From Burkholderiales bacterium (lineage in GTDB: Bacteria; Pseudomonadota; Gammaproteobacteria; Burkholderiales; Ga0077523): a stretch of DNA of 42,648 bases. The stretch is taken from assembly GCA_019745565.1 (NCBI GenBank), contig JAIESW010000050.1:1-42648 (forward strand). Reading direction: 5' to 3'. Position 1 is the first letter of the stretch. Every line of letters starts with the position of its first letter. The position numbers and the translations under genes are program-made. Under the pieces are notes generated by a model. That model searched no databases. It was not told the origin of the DNA and was given only the letters and a program-made list of their open reading frames with translations. This document shows positions 24,787-33,438 of the stretch, one piece after another.

Positions 24787-25365
24787 ATGACGGACGCGGA
24801 TCCGACCGACGAGGCGCTTATGCTGCGCTATCGCGACGACGGCGATGCCGGCGCGTTCGCGATCCTGTACGAACGCCACCGGGGCGGGCTGTACCGCTTC
24901 TGCCTGCGCATGGGCCGGGATTCCGCGCGGGCCGAGGAGGTGTTTCAGGATGCCTGGATGAATCTCATCAACGCGCGCGAACGCTATCGCGTCGAGGCGC
25001 GCTTCAAGACGTTTCTCTATCAGATCGCGCACAACCGCATGATCGACATCATGCGGCGTGACGGCGCCGGCACGGTGTCGCTCGACGACGATGCGGGCGA
25101 GGCGATCACGGCCACCCTGTCGGCGCCCGCGCGCGAACAACCCGAGCAGGCAGTGGCGATGAAGCGGCGTCTGGAGCGGGTCGCGGAGGCGGTGGAACGC
25201 TTGCCGGCGGCGCAACGCGAGGCTTTCCTGCTGTACGAGGAAGGCGAGCTCACGCTCGAGGAGATCGCCGAGTTGACCGGGGTGGGCCGCGAGACGGCGA
25301 AGAGTCGCCTGCGCTACGCGCTTCAGCGATTGCGCGCGGAACTCGCCGGGGAGGCGGATTCATGA
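24787..25365 (+). CDS. ECF-family RNA polymerase sigma factor
   Basis: A 192-residue sigma factor with region 2 (AILYERHRGGLYRFCLRMGR; AEEVFQDAWMNLINARERYR; FLYQIAHNRMIDIMRR). Region 4 has the helix-turn-helix LTLEEIAELTGVGRETAKSR, which would contact the -35 box. It redirects RNA polymerase to stress or envelope genes. The start overlaps no other gene. Its stop overlaps the next gene by ATGA, the normal layout for a sigma/anti-sigma pair. The divergent HlyD-like operon is a plausible target, but no repeated promoter motif could be matched by eye. Confidence 0.92.
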   Translation: MTDADPTDEALMLRYRDDGDAGAFAILYERHRGGLYRFCLRMGRDSARAEEVFQDAWMNLINARERYRVEARFKTFLYQIAHNRMIDIMRRDGAGTVSLDDDAGEAITATLSAPAREQPEQAVAMKRRLERVAEAVERLPAAQREAFLLYEEGELTLEEIAELTGVGRETAKSRLRYALQRLRAELAGEADS

Positions 25366-26360
25366 CGCCCGAGTCGGACCGCGATCTCGACGAACTGCTG
25401 ACCGACACGGCCGCGCTGCGCCGCCGGTTGCGCGAAGAGTCGTCCGGGGAGGCACCGCCGGCGCACGTCGATGCGGCGATACTCGCCGCGGCGCGGCGTT
25501 CGGTGAACGCGCGCCCGACGCTGGTCGGCCGGTCACCGTGGCGGCGTTGGCAGGTGCCGCTCGCCGCTGCTGCCGTGCTCGTGGTGGCCACCAGTCTCTC
25601 TCTCATGGTCGAGCGGGGGAGCGATCAGGGCGTGCCGATTCCGGCGATGGAGCATCCCGCCGCCACCGTGCCTGCGGAGCGCGACGACATCGCAGCCCAT
25701 CGTGAATATCAGGATCTCCATCGGGACGGGAAGGCGCAGGAGCAATCGACCAAGGCACGAGCCCGGCCACCGGCTCAGGAGATGGTGGCCCGTGGATCGA
25801 AGGATGTCGCGGGCGCTACGGGGCCGGCGCGCGGTCAGGATGCTCCTGCCGCGCCGCCGGCCGCTCCGTCCGCTGGTGCGGCGGTCCTATCCGATACTCG
25901 GGAATCTAAGCGCGAGCAGGAAAATCAGGGGGTTGCACCGCCGGCCCCACCACCGGCCGTGGCGCGGGAGGAAGCCCGACCGGTACGGCCGGACGCGGCG
26001 AGAATCCGGGAGGAGCCGGCTCCTGCGGCCGATGCGAACCTGGCGGCGGTCGCCAAGCGCGAGGCGCCAAAGGCATCAGCCGCTGCGGGTGGCCTCAGAA
26101 CACCGGCGCCGGCAGCGCCCGGCATGGAGCCGAGGCAGAAGAGACTCCATAGTGAGGAGGAACTTCGCCTTTCGGGTCAGGCGCCGGAGGCGACGCTGCT
26201 CGCCATTCGCAGGCTCTGGGAGGAGGGGCAGGAGCAGTTGGCCCGGGAGCGGCTGGCCGAATTCCTGCGCAAGCACCCCGGCTACCCCCTGCCGGCCGAT
26301 TTCCCGGTGCCGCGGCCGCCGGCCGAGCCATTTAAAGAAAGATCCTCGGAGGGCCGTTAA
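25362..26360 (+). CDS. Candidate membrane anti-sigma factor, Ala/Pro-rich
   Basis: A 332-residue protein. The cytoplasmic N-terminus (about 1-60) has the PPAHVDAAILAAARRSV segment typical of anti-sigma partners of ECF factors. One TM helix follows at about 66-85 (WQVPLAAAAVLVVATSLSLM). A long low-complexity Ala/Pro/Glu/Arg stretch runs to about residue 260, and the end is a conserved-looking helical unit (ATLLAIRRLWEEGQEQLARE, ending KHPGYPLPADF). It has no cysteine, so it is not a zinc-type (HxxxCxxC) anti-sigma. Function is inferred mainly from the ATGA overlap with the sigma gene. Confidence 0.65.
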   Translation: MTPESDRDLDELLTDTAALRRRLREESSGEAPPAHVDAAILAAARRSVNARPTLVGRSPWRRWQVPLAAAAVLVVATSLSLMVERGSDQGVPIPAMEHPAATVPAERDDIAAHREYQDLHRDGKAQEQSTKARARPPAQEMVARGSKDVAGATGPARGQDAPAAPPAAPSAGAAVLSDTRESKREQENQGVAPPAPPPAVAREEARPVRPDAARIREEPAPAADANLAAVAKREAPKASAAAGGLRTPAPAAPGMEPRQKRLHSEEELRLSGQAPEATLLAIRRLWEEGQEQLARERLAEFLRKHPGYPLPADFPVPRPPAEPFKERSSEGR

Positions 26361-26422
26361 CCGAGACATCGATTTTCCAAGGGGTTAGCCCCCGCCGGGT
26401 GCGAGCCCGTGACGGCGAAGGT

Positions 26423-28423
26423 ATGGACAAGATTGCGTTTGACGAACTGAAAACGACCGGCAAATTGCCGTCGCCGTCGGGCGTTGCCTTGCACATCATC
26501 GAGTTGAGTCGCAAGGACGACGCTTCGGTCGCTGAGCTGGCCCATGCCGTCCAGGCTGATCCGGCCCTGTCCGGCCGGCTCATCAAGTTCGCCAATTCGG
26601 CCATGGCCGGGCCGCGGCGCCCCGTGGTCGCCGTCGCCGATGCCATCCGGCTGTTGGGCATCGCCACCGTGCGCCAGCTGGCGCTGGGCTTCTCGATCCT
26701 GGGCAACCATCGCACCGGCGCGTGCAAGGCCTTCGACTATCAGGGTTTCTGGTCGCGTTCGCTCGCCTCCGCCATCGCCGCCAACGCGCTGTGCCTGCGC
26801 ACGCGTACCGCGGCCGCCGACGAAGCCTTCACTTGCGGTCTGCTGATCCGCGTAGGTTCACTGGCACTGGCGACCCTCCACCCCGACGGCTACGGCAATC
26901 TGCTCGAGGAACACAGCGGCATCGCCAGTCCGGCCCTGGTGGAGTTCGAGCGCGAGCGCTTCCGCACCGATCACAACGAACTGTGCGCTGCGCTGCTTGA
27001 GGACTGGATGCTGCCGCGCATCTTCGTGAATGCGGTGTTCCACAACGAGAGGCCCGAGCAGGCCCATTGGCCCGAAGGGTCGCGCGAAGCGATTCTCAGC
27101 CACGTGCTGCACCTGTCCGCCCACATCGGGGACTACTGCACCCAATCCGACGCCGGCCGTACCGCGATGGCGGCAGACCTGATCTTCGAAGCCGCGAAGG
27201 TCGGTATCGATGCCGATGCGCTGGCACTGCTGACCGACCAGGTGGTGGTCGAGTGGCGCGAGTGGGGCCGCATCCTCGAAGTGCCGACGGCCGACCTGCC
27301 GGGTTTTGCCAATCTGGTGCAGGCGGCAGCAGAGGCCAGTGCGAAGGCGGCGATCCCGGCGGTCACGATCCCGCCCGCCGAACCGGCCGGGGCGAGCGCC
27401 ATTGCCGACAAGCTCGCGTCGCGGAGCCGGCTCGAACCGCTGCGCGTGCTGATCGTCGACGACGATCCGTCGGCGCTGCTGGTATTGCAGCATCTGCTCG
27501 CCGAGCAGGGTCACACCGTGATCGTCGCGAAGGACGGCCGCGAAGGCCTCAAGCACGCGATGGCGGAACGCCCGCAGCTGATCCTGTCCGATTGGGTCAT
27601 GCCCGAGATGGACGGCCTCTCCCTGTGCCGCGCGCTGCGCGAGACGGAAGAGGGCCGCCAGATCTACTTCCTGCTGGTGACCGGTCTGGAGAAGGACGAC
27701 AACCTGGTCGAGGCCTTCGAGGCCGGCGTGGACGATTTCGTGACCAAGCCGTTCTCGCCGCGCGTACTGCTGGCGCGACTGCGTGCGGGTCACCGCGTCA
27801 TCCGTCTCCAGGAAGAGGCGGTGCGCGACAGCCAGAGCCTGCGCCGCTTCGCCACGGAACTCGCGGTTGCGAACCGGCGTCTGCGCCAGGCGGCGCTGAC
27901 CGATCCCCTGACCGGTCTGCCGAACCGCCGCTATGCCATGGAACGGCTCGAACAGGAGTGGACCGCCTCGAACCGCAACCAGCGGCCGCTCACGCTGATG
28001 ATGGTGGACGTGGATCGCTTCAAGGCCGTCAACGACACCTACGGGCACGATGTCGGCGATCAGCTGCTGCGCCACATCGCGCTCACGCTGCGCAAGGCAG
28101 CTCGCGCGGAGGACGTCATCTGTCGTCTGGGCGGAGAGGAGTTCCTGGTCGTATCGCCCGACACCGGCCTCGCGTCGGCCATGCGGTTGGCCGAGCGGCT
28201 GCGGGTCGCCATCGGCGGAACACCGGCGCAACTGGGTGCCATCCACTATTCGGTGACCGTCTCCATCGGCGTGGCCGAGCGCGATGCCGTGATGGTGAAG
28301 TTCGACGAGCTGCTGAAGGCAGCGGACCAGGTGCTGTACCACGCCAAGCACCAGGGCGGTAACCAGACTCAGGCGGCGAACGCCTCGAACCTCAACGCCG
28401 CGGGCGGGCCAGCCACTCGCTAG
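26423..28423 (+). CDS. HDOD - response regulator - diguanylate cyclase protein
   Basis: A 666-residue regulator with three modules. An HDOD domain (about 10-215; SPSGVALHIIELSRKDDASV and ALSGRLIKFANSA) is followed by a receiver domain (about 338-460; VLIVDDDPSALLVL, phospho-acceptor D390 in LSDWVMPEMDG, K442 in VTKPFSP). A GGDEF domain (about 495-650) carries the active motif GGEEF at residues 570-574. An RxxD product-inhibition site (RAED) sits five residues before it. It should make cyclic di-GMP in response to phosphorelay input. No histidine kinase is adjacent. ATG at 26423 follows GGCGAAGG; the HDOD homology begins directly after it. Confidence 0.92.
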   Translation: MDKIAFDELKTTGKLPSPSGVALHIIELSRKDDASVAELAHAVQADPALSGRLIKFANSAMAGPRRPVVAVADAIRLLGIATVRQLALGFSILGNHRTGACKAFDYQGFWSRSLASAIAANALCLRTRTAAADEAFTCGLLIRVGSLALATLHPDGYGNLLEEHSGIASPALVEFERERFRTDHNELCAALLEDWMLPRIFVNAVFHNERPEQAHWPEGSREAILSHVLHLSAHIGDYCTQSDAGRTAMAADLIFEAAKVGIDADALALLTDQVVVEWREWGRILEVPTADLPGFANLVQAAAEASAKAAIPAVTIPPAEPAGASAIADKLASRSRLEPLRVLIVDDDPSALLVLQHLLAEQGHTVIVAKDGREGLKHAMAERPQLILSDWVMPEMDGLSLCRALRETEEGRQIYFLLVTGLEKDDNLVEAFEAGVDDFVTKPFSPRVLLARLRAGHRVIRLQEEAVRDSQSLRRFATELAVANRRLRQAALTDPLTGLPNRRYAMERLEQEWTASNRNQRPLTLMMVDVDRFKAVNDTYGHDVGDQLLRHIALTLRKAARAEDVICRLGGEEFLVVSPDTGLASAMRLAERLRVAIGGTPAQLGAIHYSVTVSIGVAERDAVMVKFDELLKAADQVLYHAKHQGGNQTQAANASNLNAAGGPATR

Positions 28424-28449
28424 TGCCGCGGCGGAACTTCCACAGCCAC

Positions 28450-28510
28450 CACGAAGGACGCGAAGTACACGAAGTCACACGAAGGAAACCCGATCCGCGG
28501 TCCTTCGTGT
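28450..28510. repeat. Second CGAAGG-type repeat element
   Basis: Units CACGAAGGACGCGAAG, ACACGAAG and ACACGAAGGA are followed by the inverse TCCTTCGTGT (28501-28510). The units match those of the element at 18894-19014, but the right arm is shorter. It lies just after the HDOD-REC-GGDEF gene. Confidence 0.6.
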
Positions 28511-28559
28511 TGAAGGCCTTGGCCTTCGACCGTCGGCGCCAGACACGAACGCCCAATGA

Positions 28560-28590
28560 AAAACCCCGGTGGTCATCCCACCGGGGTTTT
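28560..28590. terminator. Bidirectional intrinsic terminator
   Basis: A perfect 13-base stem AAAACCCCGGTGG / CCACCGGGGTTTT with loop TCATC has T-runs on both strands. It lies between the HDOD-REC-GGDEF gene (plus) and the phasin gene (minus), whose ends converge. Confidence 0.88.
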
Positions 28591-28622
28591 CCTGGTTCCT
28601 GCTACCGCCGAGTGGCAGAGAC

Positions 28623-29138
28623 TTACGCGGCCTTCTTGCGCGACGTCGGCGCCGCGGCTTCGGCCAGGTTGCTGAAGCCCTGGAATGACTTCACGAACGA
28701 CTCGTAGGCCTGGTTGGCAGTCCCGAAGGCCTGCTTGACCGCGGCGACCGCGGCTTCGGAACCGGCCGGGGCGCTCTTGACCACCGCGTCCAGGGCGACG
28801 ACGGCCTGCTTGTTGAGGTCGGCCACCTGGCTCTCGATCAGCTTGGCGATCTCGGCCTGGGTCGCGGACAGGTTCTCGTACAGCTCGCGGGCATAGGCGG
28901 TCGCCTTGTCCACGCTGGGCTGCCACAGCTTGGTGGACAGCGCCTGCAGTTCGGACGGCTCCTTCACGGCGGCCAGCGCCTTCACGCTCTTCACGCCATC
29001 TTCGAAGGTTTCCTTGACGGTACGCAGCTGCAGTTCCGCGAAGCGCTCGGCGCCTTCGGCGGCGACCGTGGCGGCATGGATCGCGGCCTCGACCTGGGCC
29101 TTCACGACGGTATTGAGGTCAGGGGAAATCGTGGACAT
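28623..29138 (-). CDS. phaP: Phasin (polyhydroxyalkanoate granule protein)
   Basis: A 171-residue, almost wholly helical and Ala-rich protein of the phasin_2 type. It contains the N-terminal block VVKAQVEAAIHAATVAAEGA, the central ELQLRTVKETFEDGVKSVKA, and a basic tail PTSRKKAA. It coats polyhydroxybutyrate granules and indicates that the organism stores PHA, though no phaCAB genes are in this window. ATG at 29138 follows a strong AAAAGGAGC site. The promoter upstream carries two TGC-N3-GCA elements typical of PhaR control, and the gene ends at the bidirectional terminator. Confidence 0.93.
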   Translation of the reverse strand: MSTISPDLNTVVKAQVEAAIHAATVAAEGAERFAELQLRTVKETFEDGVKSVKALAAVKEPSELQALSTKLWQPSVDKATAYARELYENLSATQAEIAKLIESQVADLNKQAVVALDAVVKSAPAGSEAAVAAVKQAFGTANQAYESFVKSFQGFSNLAEAAAPTSRKKAA

Positions 29139-29224
29139 GGCAACGCTCCTTTTGATAATCGGTTGAAATTTCGCAGAAACTCCGGATCGAACGGCGCCGG
29201 CGAACAGCGCCGATATTGGTTTGT

Positions 29225-29233
29225 TGCGCTGCA
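29225..29233 (-). promoter_or_regulatory. Putative PhaR operator 1, at the phasin transcription start
   Basis: TGC-GCT-GCA on the plus strand, within TTGTTGCGCTGCACAA, is a TGC-N3-GCA element. It lies at or just downstream of the predicted start point (about 29235), where a bound repressor would block initiation. PhaR of PHA producers is known to bind TGC/GCA-rich repeats; assignment here is by similarity. Confidence 0.55.
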
Positions 29234-29241
29234 CAAAACCG

Positions 29242-29270
29242 ATTATTGAGATGGCACCAGGGCAAGTCAA
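29242..29270 (-). promoter_or_regulatory. Sigma-70 promoter of the phasin gene
   Basis: On the minus strand, -35 TTGACT (29270-29265) and -10 AATAAT (29247-29242) are separated by exactly 17 bases, near consensus. Predicted start is about 29235, giving a leader of about 97 bases before the phasin ATG. Confidence 0.75.
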
Positions 29271-29278
29271 GGAGTTTT

Positions 29279-29289
29279 TTGCGGTGCAA
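29279..29289 (-). promoter_or_regulatory. Putative PhaR operator 2, upstream of -35
   Basis: TTGC-GGT-GCAA is a palindrome with the same TGC-N3-GCA core as operator 1; the two centres are 55 bases apart and bracket the promoter. Confidence 0.5.
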
Positions 29290-29308
29290 CAAAAAAGTCC
29301 AGGATTCC

Positions 29309-30223
29309 CTACAACGGGTGGAGGGCCTTGCCGTGGGGGAGCGGCGCCGTGCGGACCCGTGGCAGCAGGGATCGGTCCCACTGTCGGACCGCCCAGGCCA
29401 GCAGGTCAGCCGGGGGGGCGGCTGCGAGGTCCGATGGTGGCGCGTGGCCGAGAAACGCTGCAGCCATGGCCAGCGTGGCCGATGGCGGGTCCATGCTCAC
29501 CGGCGCCGCCAGCGTCTGCTTGGAGAGTTTGTGCCCCATCGTGTCTACAGCGACCGGCAGATGCAGGTAGACCGGGTCCGGGAGACCGAGCAGCCGTTGC
29601 AGGAAGATCTGGCGGGGCGTCGAATCGATCAGGTCCGCGCCGCGCACGACATGGGTGAACCCGGCAGCGGCATCGTCGACGACACAGGCCAGGTGATAGG
29701 CGTGAACGCCGTCGCTGCGGCGAACAACGAAATCACCCACGGCAGTCTCGAGATCCTGCGTCACCGGGCCCTGCAGCAGGTCATCGAAGGCTACGACGGC
29801 ATGGCTCACCTCGATGCGCCAGGACCCCGGACCCGGATAGACATCGGCTCGCCGGCGGCAGGTGCCGGGATAGCGCGGCCCTTCGATTCCCGGCAGTCCG
29901 GCTTCTGCAATCGCCCGGCGCGAGCACGTGCAGCGGTACAAATGGGCACGGCGAGCCAGCTGCGACAGCGCGTCGGCGTATGCCTCGGCCCGATCGCTTT
30001 GCCTCACGACCGGGCCATCCCAGGTGAGTCCGAGGCGCTCGAGCGTCTCGACGATGCCGCGTTCCGCTCCCTCGGCCACCCGCGGCGGATCGAGGTCATC
30101 GATACGCAGGTGCCATTCGCCGCCGTGGGCGCGCGCATCGAGCCAGCTGCCGAGGGCCGCCACCACCGAGCCGAAATGCAGCGGGCCCGAGGGTGTCGGC
30201 GCAAACCGCCCGCGATAGGTCAT
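29309..30223 (-). CDS. gluQ: Glutamyl-Q tRNA(Asp) synthetase
   Basis: A 304-residue truncated relative of glutamyl-tRNA synthetase, lacking an anticodon-binding domain, as is standard for GluQ-RS. The class I signature is FAPTPSGPLHFGS and the second signature is GHKLSKQT. A zinc site is suggested by CTC in LYRCTCSRR and a later Cys in YPGTCRRR. The enzyme attaches glutamate to queuosine in tRNA-Asp. ATG at 30223 starts the conserved YRGRFAPT; it lies four bases after the end of the DUF2069 gene, so the two are likely cotranscribed. Confidence 0.93.
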   Translation of the reverse strand: MTYRGRFAPTPSGPLHFGSVVAALGSWLDARAHGGEWHLRIDDLDPPRVAEGAERGIVETLERLGLTWDGPVVRQSDRAEAYADALSQLARRAHLYRCTCSRRAIAEAGLPGIEGPRYPGTCRRRADVYPGPGSWRIEVSHAVVAFDDLLQGPVTQDLETAVGDFVVRRSDGVHAYHLACVVDDAAAGFTHVVRGADLIDSTPRQIFLQRLLGLPDPVYLHLPVAVDTMGHKLSKQTLAAPVSMDPPSATLAMAAAFLGHAPPSDLAAAPPADLLAWAVRQWDRSLLPRVRTAPLPHGKALHPL

Positions 30224-30227
30224 CTTT

Positions 30228-30572
30228 TCATTGCGTCGTCCGCCGCCGGGCGCGTACATAGGCCAGACAGCTGGCGAAGAGAATCACCGACAGCACGATC
30301 TCGATGACCGCGAGCTGCTGCGCGCGACCGCTGTCCGACCATGCGCGCACCACGCCCTCGCAGAAGTATCCGAGCACGAGCAGGCTGGTCCACTGGAAGG
30401 CACGGATGCGTTCGTGCAGCAGCCCGAACAGCGGCGCCAGCAGCGGCAGCGCCTTCAGCATGAGTGCCGACCCGCCCGGCCGCAACGGCGCGAGAAACGC
30501 TTCCCAGCAGACGCACAGCAGGGTGAGCAGGATCAGGCTCGCGACCCCGACCCACCAGGCCACCGACTTCAC
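30228..30572 (-). CDS. DUF2069 inner-membrane protein
   Basis: A 114-residue protein with four TM helices and the DUF2069 pattern: WEAFLAPLRPGGSALMLKAL, followed by FQWTSLLVLGYFCEGVVRAW. Function is unknown. The start is a GTG whose last two bases and the next base form the stop of the upstream HugZ-like gene (GTGA), indicating translational coupling. Such proteins commonly sit beside WrbA genes, as here. Confidence 0.88.
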   Translation of the reverse strand: MKSVAWWVGVASLILLTLLCVCWEAFLAPLRPGGSALMLKALPLLAPLFGLLHERIRAFQWTSLLVLGYFCEGVVRAWSDSGRAQQLAVIEIVLSVILFASCLAYVRARRRTTQ

Positions 30573-31276
30573 AACCGGCGGCTCTCGGTGCGCGCTTCGC
30601 GGGCCAGGGTGATCAGTTGGGTTCGCGCCGATCCGGCATCGGTCACCGGGTCGATGAACTCCATGCGCAGGATGCGTTCGCCGGCGCGCACGTCGAAGCC
30701 GTCGCAGTCGATGGTGAGCATCTCCACCTTGTCGGCATCGACGCGGTGGAAGTGCTGGCAGAAGTCGCGCAGCGCCGGCATATGCTCGGCGTTCATGTGC
30801 GCGACGATGTCCGCCTCGCGGTCGTTCAGCGAGCAGGGCTTCACCAAGTAGGCATCGCGCCCGAAGGTGCGGATATCGCCGAAGCCGCCGATGTAGTGAC
30901 CGCCCTGCGGCTCGATCCGGTAGAGATGGAAGTCGCCGAAGGACGCGTAGGCGAGCGCATCGGGGAACACGTGCAGGTAGCGGTTGTGCGCGGCCACGTC
31001 GTCGTCGACCATCTGCGCATCGCCCACCAGCGTCACGCGCGCCCCGGCCAGCACGTCGTCCTGGGTGGCGCACAGACTCACGTGCGGGTTCGCGTGGATG
31101 TTCTGCGTGTGCGCCGCGAGATTGCTGATGAGGACGAGCGGCCGGCCGAACGGGTCCACGGTGTAAGGCAACGCCGAACCGAACGGATAGCCCGGAAACT
31201 GCACCGACTCGGTGGACAGCACGCCGCGCCGCAACGATCGCAGCAGCAGGCGCGCGGGGCGCATGGAAGTCGTCAT
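30569..31276 (-). CDS. HugZ-like pyridoxamine-phosphate-oxidase-fold protein with DUF2470
   Basis: A 235-residue protein. The N-terminal split-barrel domain (LRRGVLSTESVQFPGYPFGS; ISNLAAHTQNIHANPHVSL) resembles PNPOx/FMN-binding proteins. The C-terminal DUF2470 part contains ADIVAHMNAEHMPALRDFCQ. Family members include heme-utilisation protein HugZ, so heme or flavin binding is possible but unproven. It is preceded four bases upstream by the WrbA-like gene and coupled downstream to the DUF2069 gene, forming a three- or four-gene minus-strand unit with gluQ. Confidence 0.85.
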   Translation of the reverse strand: MTTSMRPARLLLRSLRRGVLSTESVQFPGYPFGSALPYTVDPFGRPLVLISNLAAHTQNIHANPHVSLCATQDDVLAGARVTLVGDAQMVDDDVAAHNRYLHVFPDALAYASFGDFHLYRIEPQGGHYIGGFGDIRTFGRDAYLVKPCSLNDREADIVAHMNAEHMPALRDFCQHFHRVDADKVEMLTIDCDGFDVRAGERILRMEFIDPVTDAGSARTQLITLAREARTESRRL

Positions 31277-31280
31277 GGTT

Positions 31281-31925
<645 letters not shown>

Positions 31926-31967
31926 TTATAGGTGGCGCTTCGGCCGCGGCGACCGCTGCCGCCCCCC

Positions 31968-33272
31968 ATGACATCCGTGTTATCGACCCTGCGCGGCTTC
32001 GTCCGCTTCCTCGTCACCCGGTTTCGCGAAGACGCGCTCGCGCAGGTCGCGGGCAGCCTCACGTTCACGACCCTGCTCGCGCTGGTGCCGATCATCACCA
32101 TCGCGCTCACGGTGTTCTCGGCTTTCCCGGTGTTCGGTGCCGTCACCACTTCGCTCAAGACCTTCATCGTCACGAACTTCGTCCCGGGTTCCGCGAGCAA
32201 GCTGATCACGGTGTACATGCAGCAGTTTGCGGACAAGGCCTCGCGGCTCACGGCCGTGGGCATCATCCTCCTGGGCGTGACCTCGGTGATGCTGATGCTC
32301 ACCATCGATCGCGTGTTCAACCGCATCTGGCGGGTGCGGCGTCCGCGACCGCTGCTGCAGCGGCTGCTCGTCTACTGGACCGTCCTTACGGTGGGACCGC
32401 TGCTGATCGGTGTCAGTCTGTACGCCACCTCATGGCTGATCAGCACCTCCCTCGGTCTGCTGAATAATGGTCGCGACGCGGGCGGCCTGCTCTTCAAGCT
32501 TCTGGCGATGGGACTCACGTGCCTCGCCCTGGCGTTCCTGTATCGCACGGTGCCGAACCGGAAGGTGGAACCGCTCGATGCCGGCATCGGCGGCGTGCTG
32601 GCCGGGCTCGCATTCGAGGCGATGAAATCCGCCTTCGCCAATTTCTTCTCGCTGTTCGGCAACTACAAGCTGGTCTACGGCGCGTTCGCGGGCCTGCCGG
32701 TCTTCCTGCTGTGGATCTACGTGTCCTGGATCATCGTGCTCGCGGGCGCCGTGATCACGGCGGCGATTCCCTTCATCCGCGCCGGCGGATGGAAGACCCA
32801 GCGTGTGCCCGGCAGTCGGTTCATCGAGGCGATGCATCTGCTGCAGCTGCTGACCGAGGCTCATCGCGTGGGGCGGCAGCTCGATCTCGGTGATCTGTCG
32901 CAAGGCGCACGCCTGTCGCTCGACGATGCCGATGCGATCCTCGATCGCCTGCGCCGCAAGGGTTGGGTCGAGCGCACCGGGACGGACAGCTGGCTGCTCG
33001 CGCGTGATCCGCGTGCCATCAGGGTCGCCGAGATCTATCGCGAGTTCGTGTTCCGCATCGACGCGGTGCGCGAGGAAGCGCAGGCGATCGGACTCGAGAG
33101 CCTCGCCGCGACGCTTGCGGACACCGTGGAACAGGAAGCGGCGCTCTCCATCGAGGAGGCCTTTACCCCGCTCGCCGCGGAGCGCGGTGCCCCGATCGGC
33201 GGCGCCGAAGGCGAACGGGGGAGCCGGAAGCTGTTTCGCTCGAACCGCGGTTCGGCCCGCGTCGTGCGTTGA
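31968..33272 (+). CDS. YihY/UPF0761 family membrane protein
   Basis: A 434-residue protein with six TM helices in the first 280 residues and the family features ALAQVAGSLTFTTLLALVPI near the N-terminus and NYKLVYGAFAGLPVFLLWIY. The C-terminal 150 residues are soluble; they include a winged-helix-like stretch (LDDADAILDRLRRKGWVERT) and a charged tail. Older annotations call the family RNase BN or BrkB by mistake; function is unknown. ATG at 31968 is used. A TATTAT hexamer at 31924-31929 could be the -10 box. Confidence 0.85.
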   Translation: MTSVLSTLRGFVRFLVTRFREDALAQVAGSLTFTTLLALVPIITIALTVFSAFPVFGAVTTSLKTFIVTNFVPGSASKLITVYMQQFADKASRLTAVGIILLGVTSVMLMLTIDRVFNRIWRVRRPRPLLQRLLVYWTVLTVGPLLIGVSLYATSWLISTSLGLLNNGRDAGGLLFKLLAMGLTCLALAFLYRTVPNRKVEPLDAGIGGVLAGLAFEAMKSAFANFFSLFGNYKLVYGAFAGLPVFLLWIYVSWIIVLAGAVITAAIPFIRAGGWKTQRVPGSRFIEAMHLLQLLTEAHRVGRQLDLGDLSQGARLSLDDADAILDRLRRKGWVERTGTDSWLLARDPRAIRVAEIYREFVFRIDAVREEAQAIGLESLAATLADTVEQEAALSIEEAFTPLAAERGAPIGGAEGERGSRKLFRSNRGSARVVR

Positions 33273-33438
33273 AATCCGCGGCGCTGCGCGCGGCCGCCTC
33301 TGACGCGTTACGGTACGACAGCGTGATCCACGCGAGATCCCGTGCGCGATGGAACCGGACATGCAGGTCCGACGTCGACGCTGGCAAAGTTGAGAAGCAC
33401 CGGTACTGCTTCGGTGACGGCGAACACGGCGCCGGCGC

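Noticed and set aside
26361..26422. Possible c-di-GMP riboswitch in front of the GGDEF gene
   Set aside because: The segment is only about 60 bases and lacks the conserved GEMM cores and paired stems; nothing beyond a ribosome site is supported.
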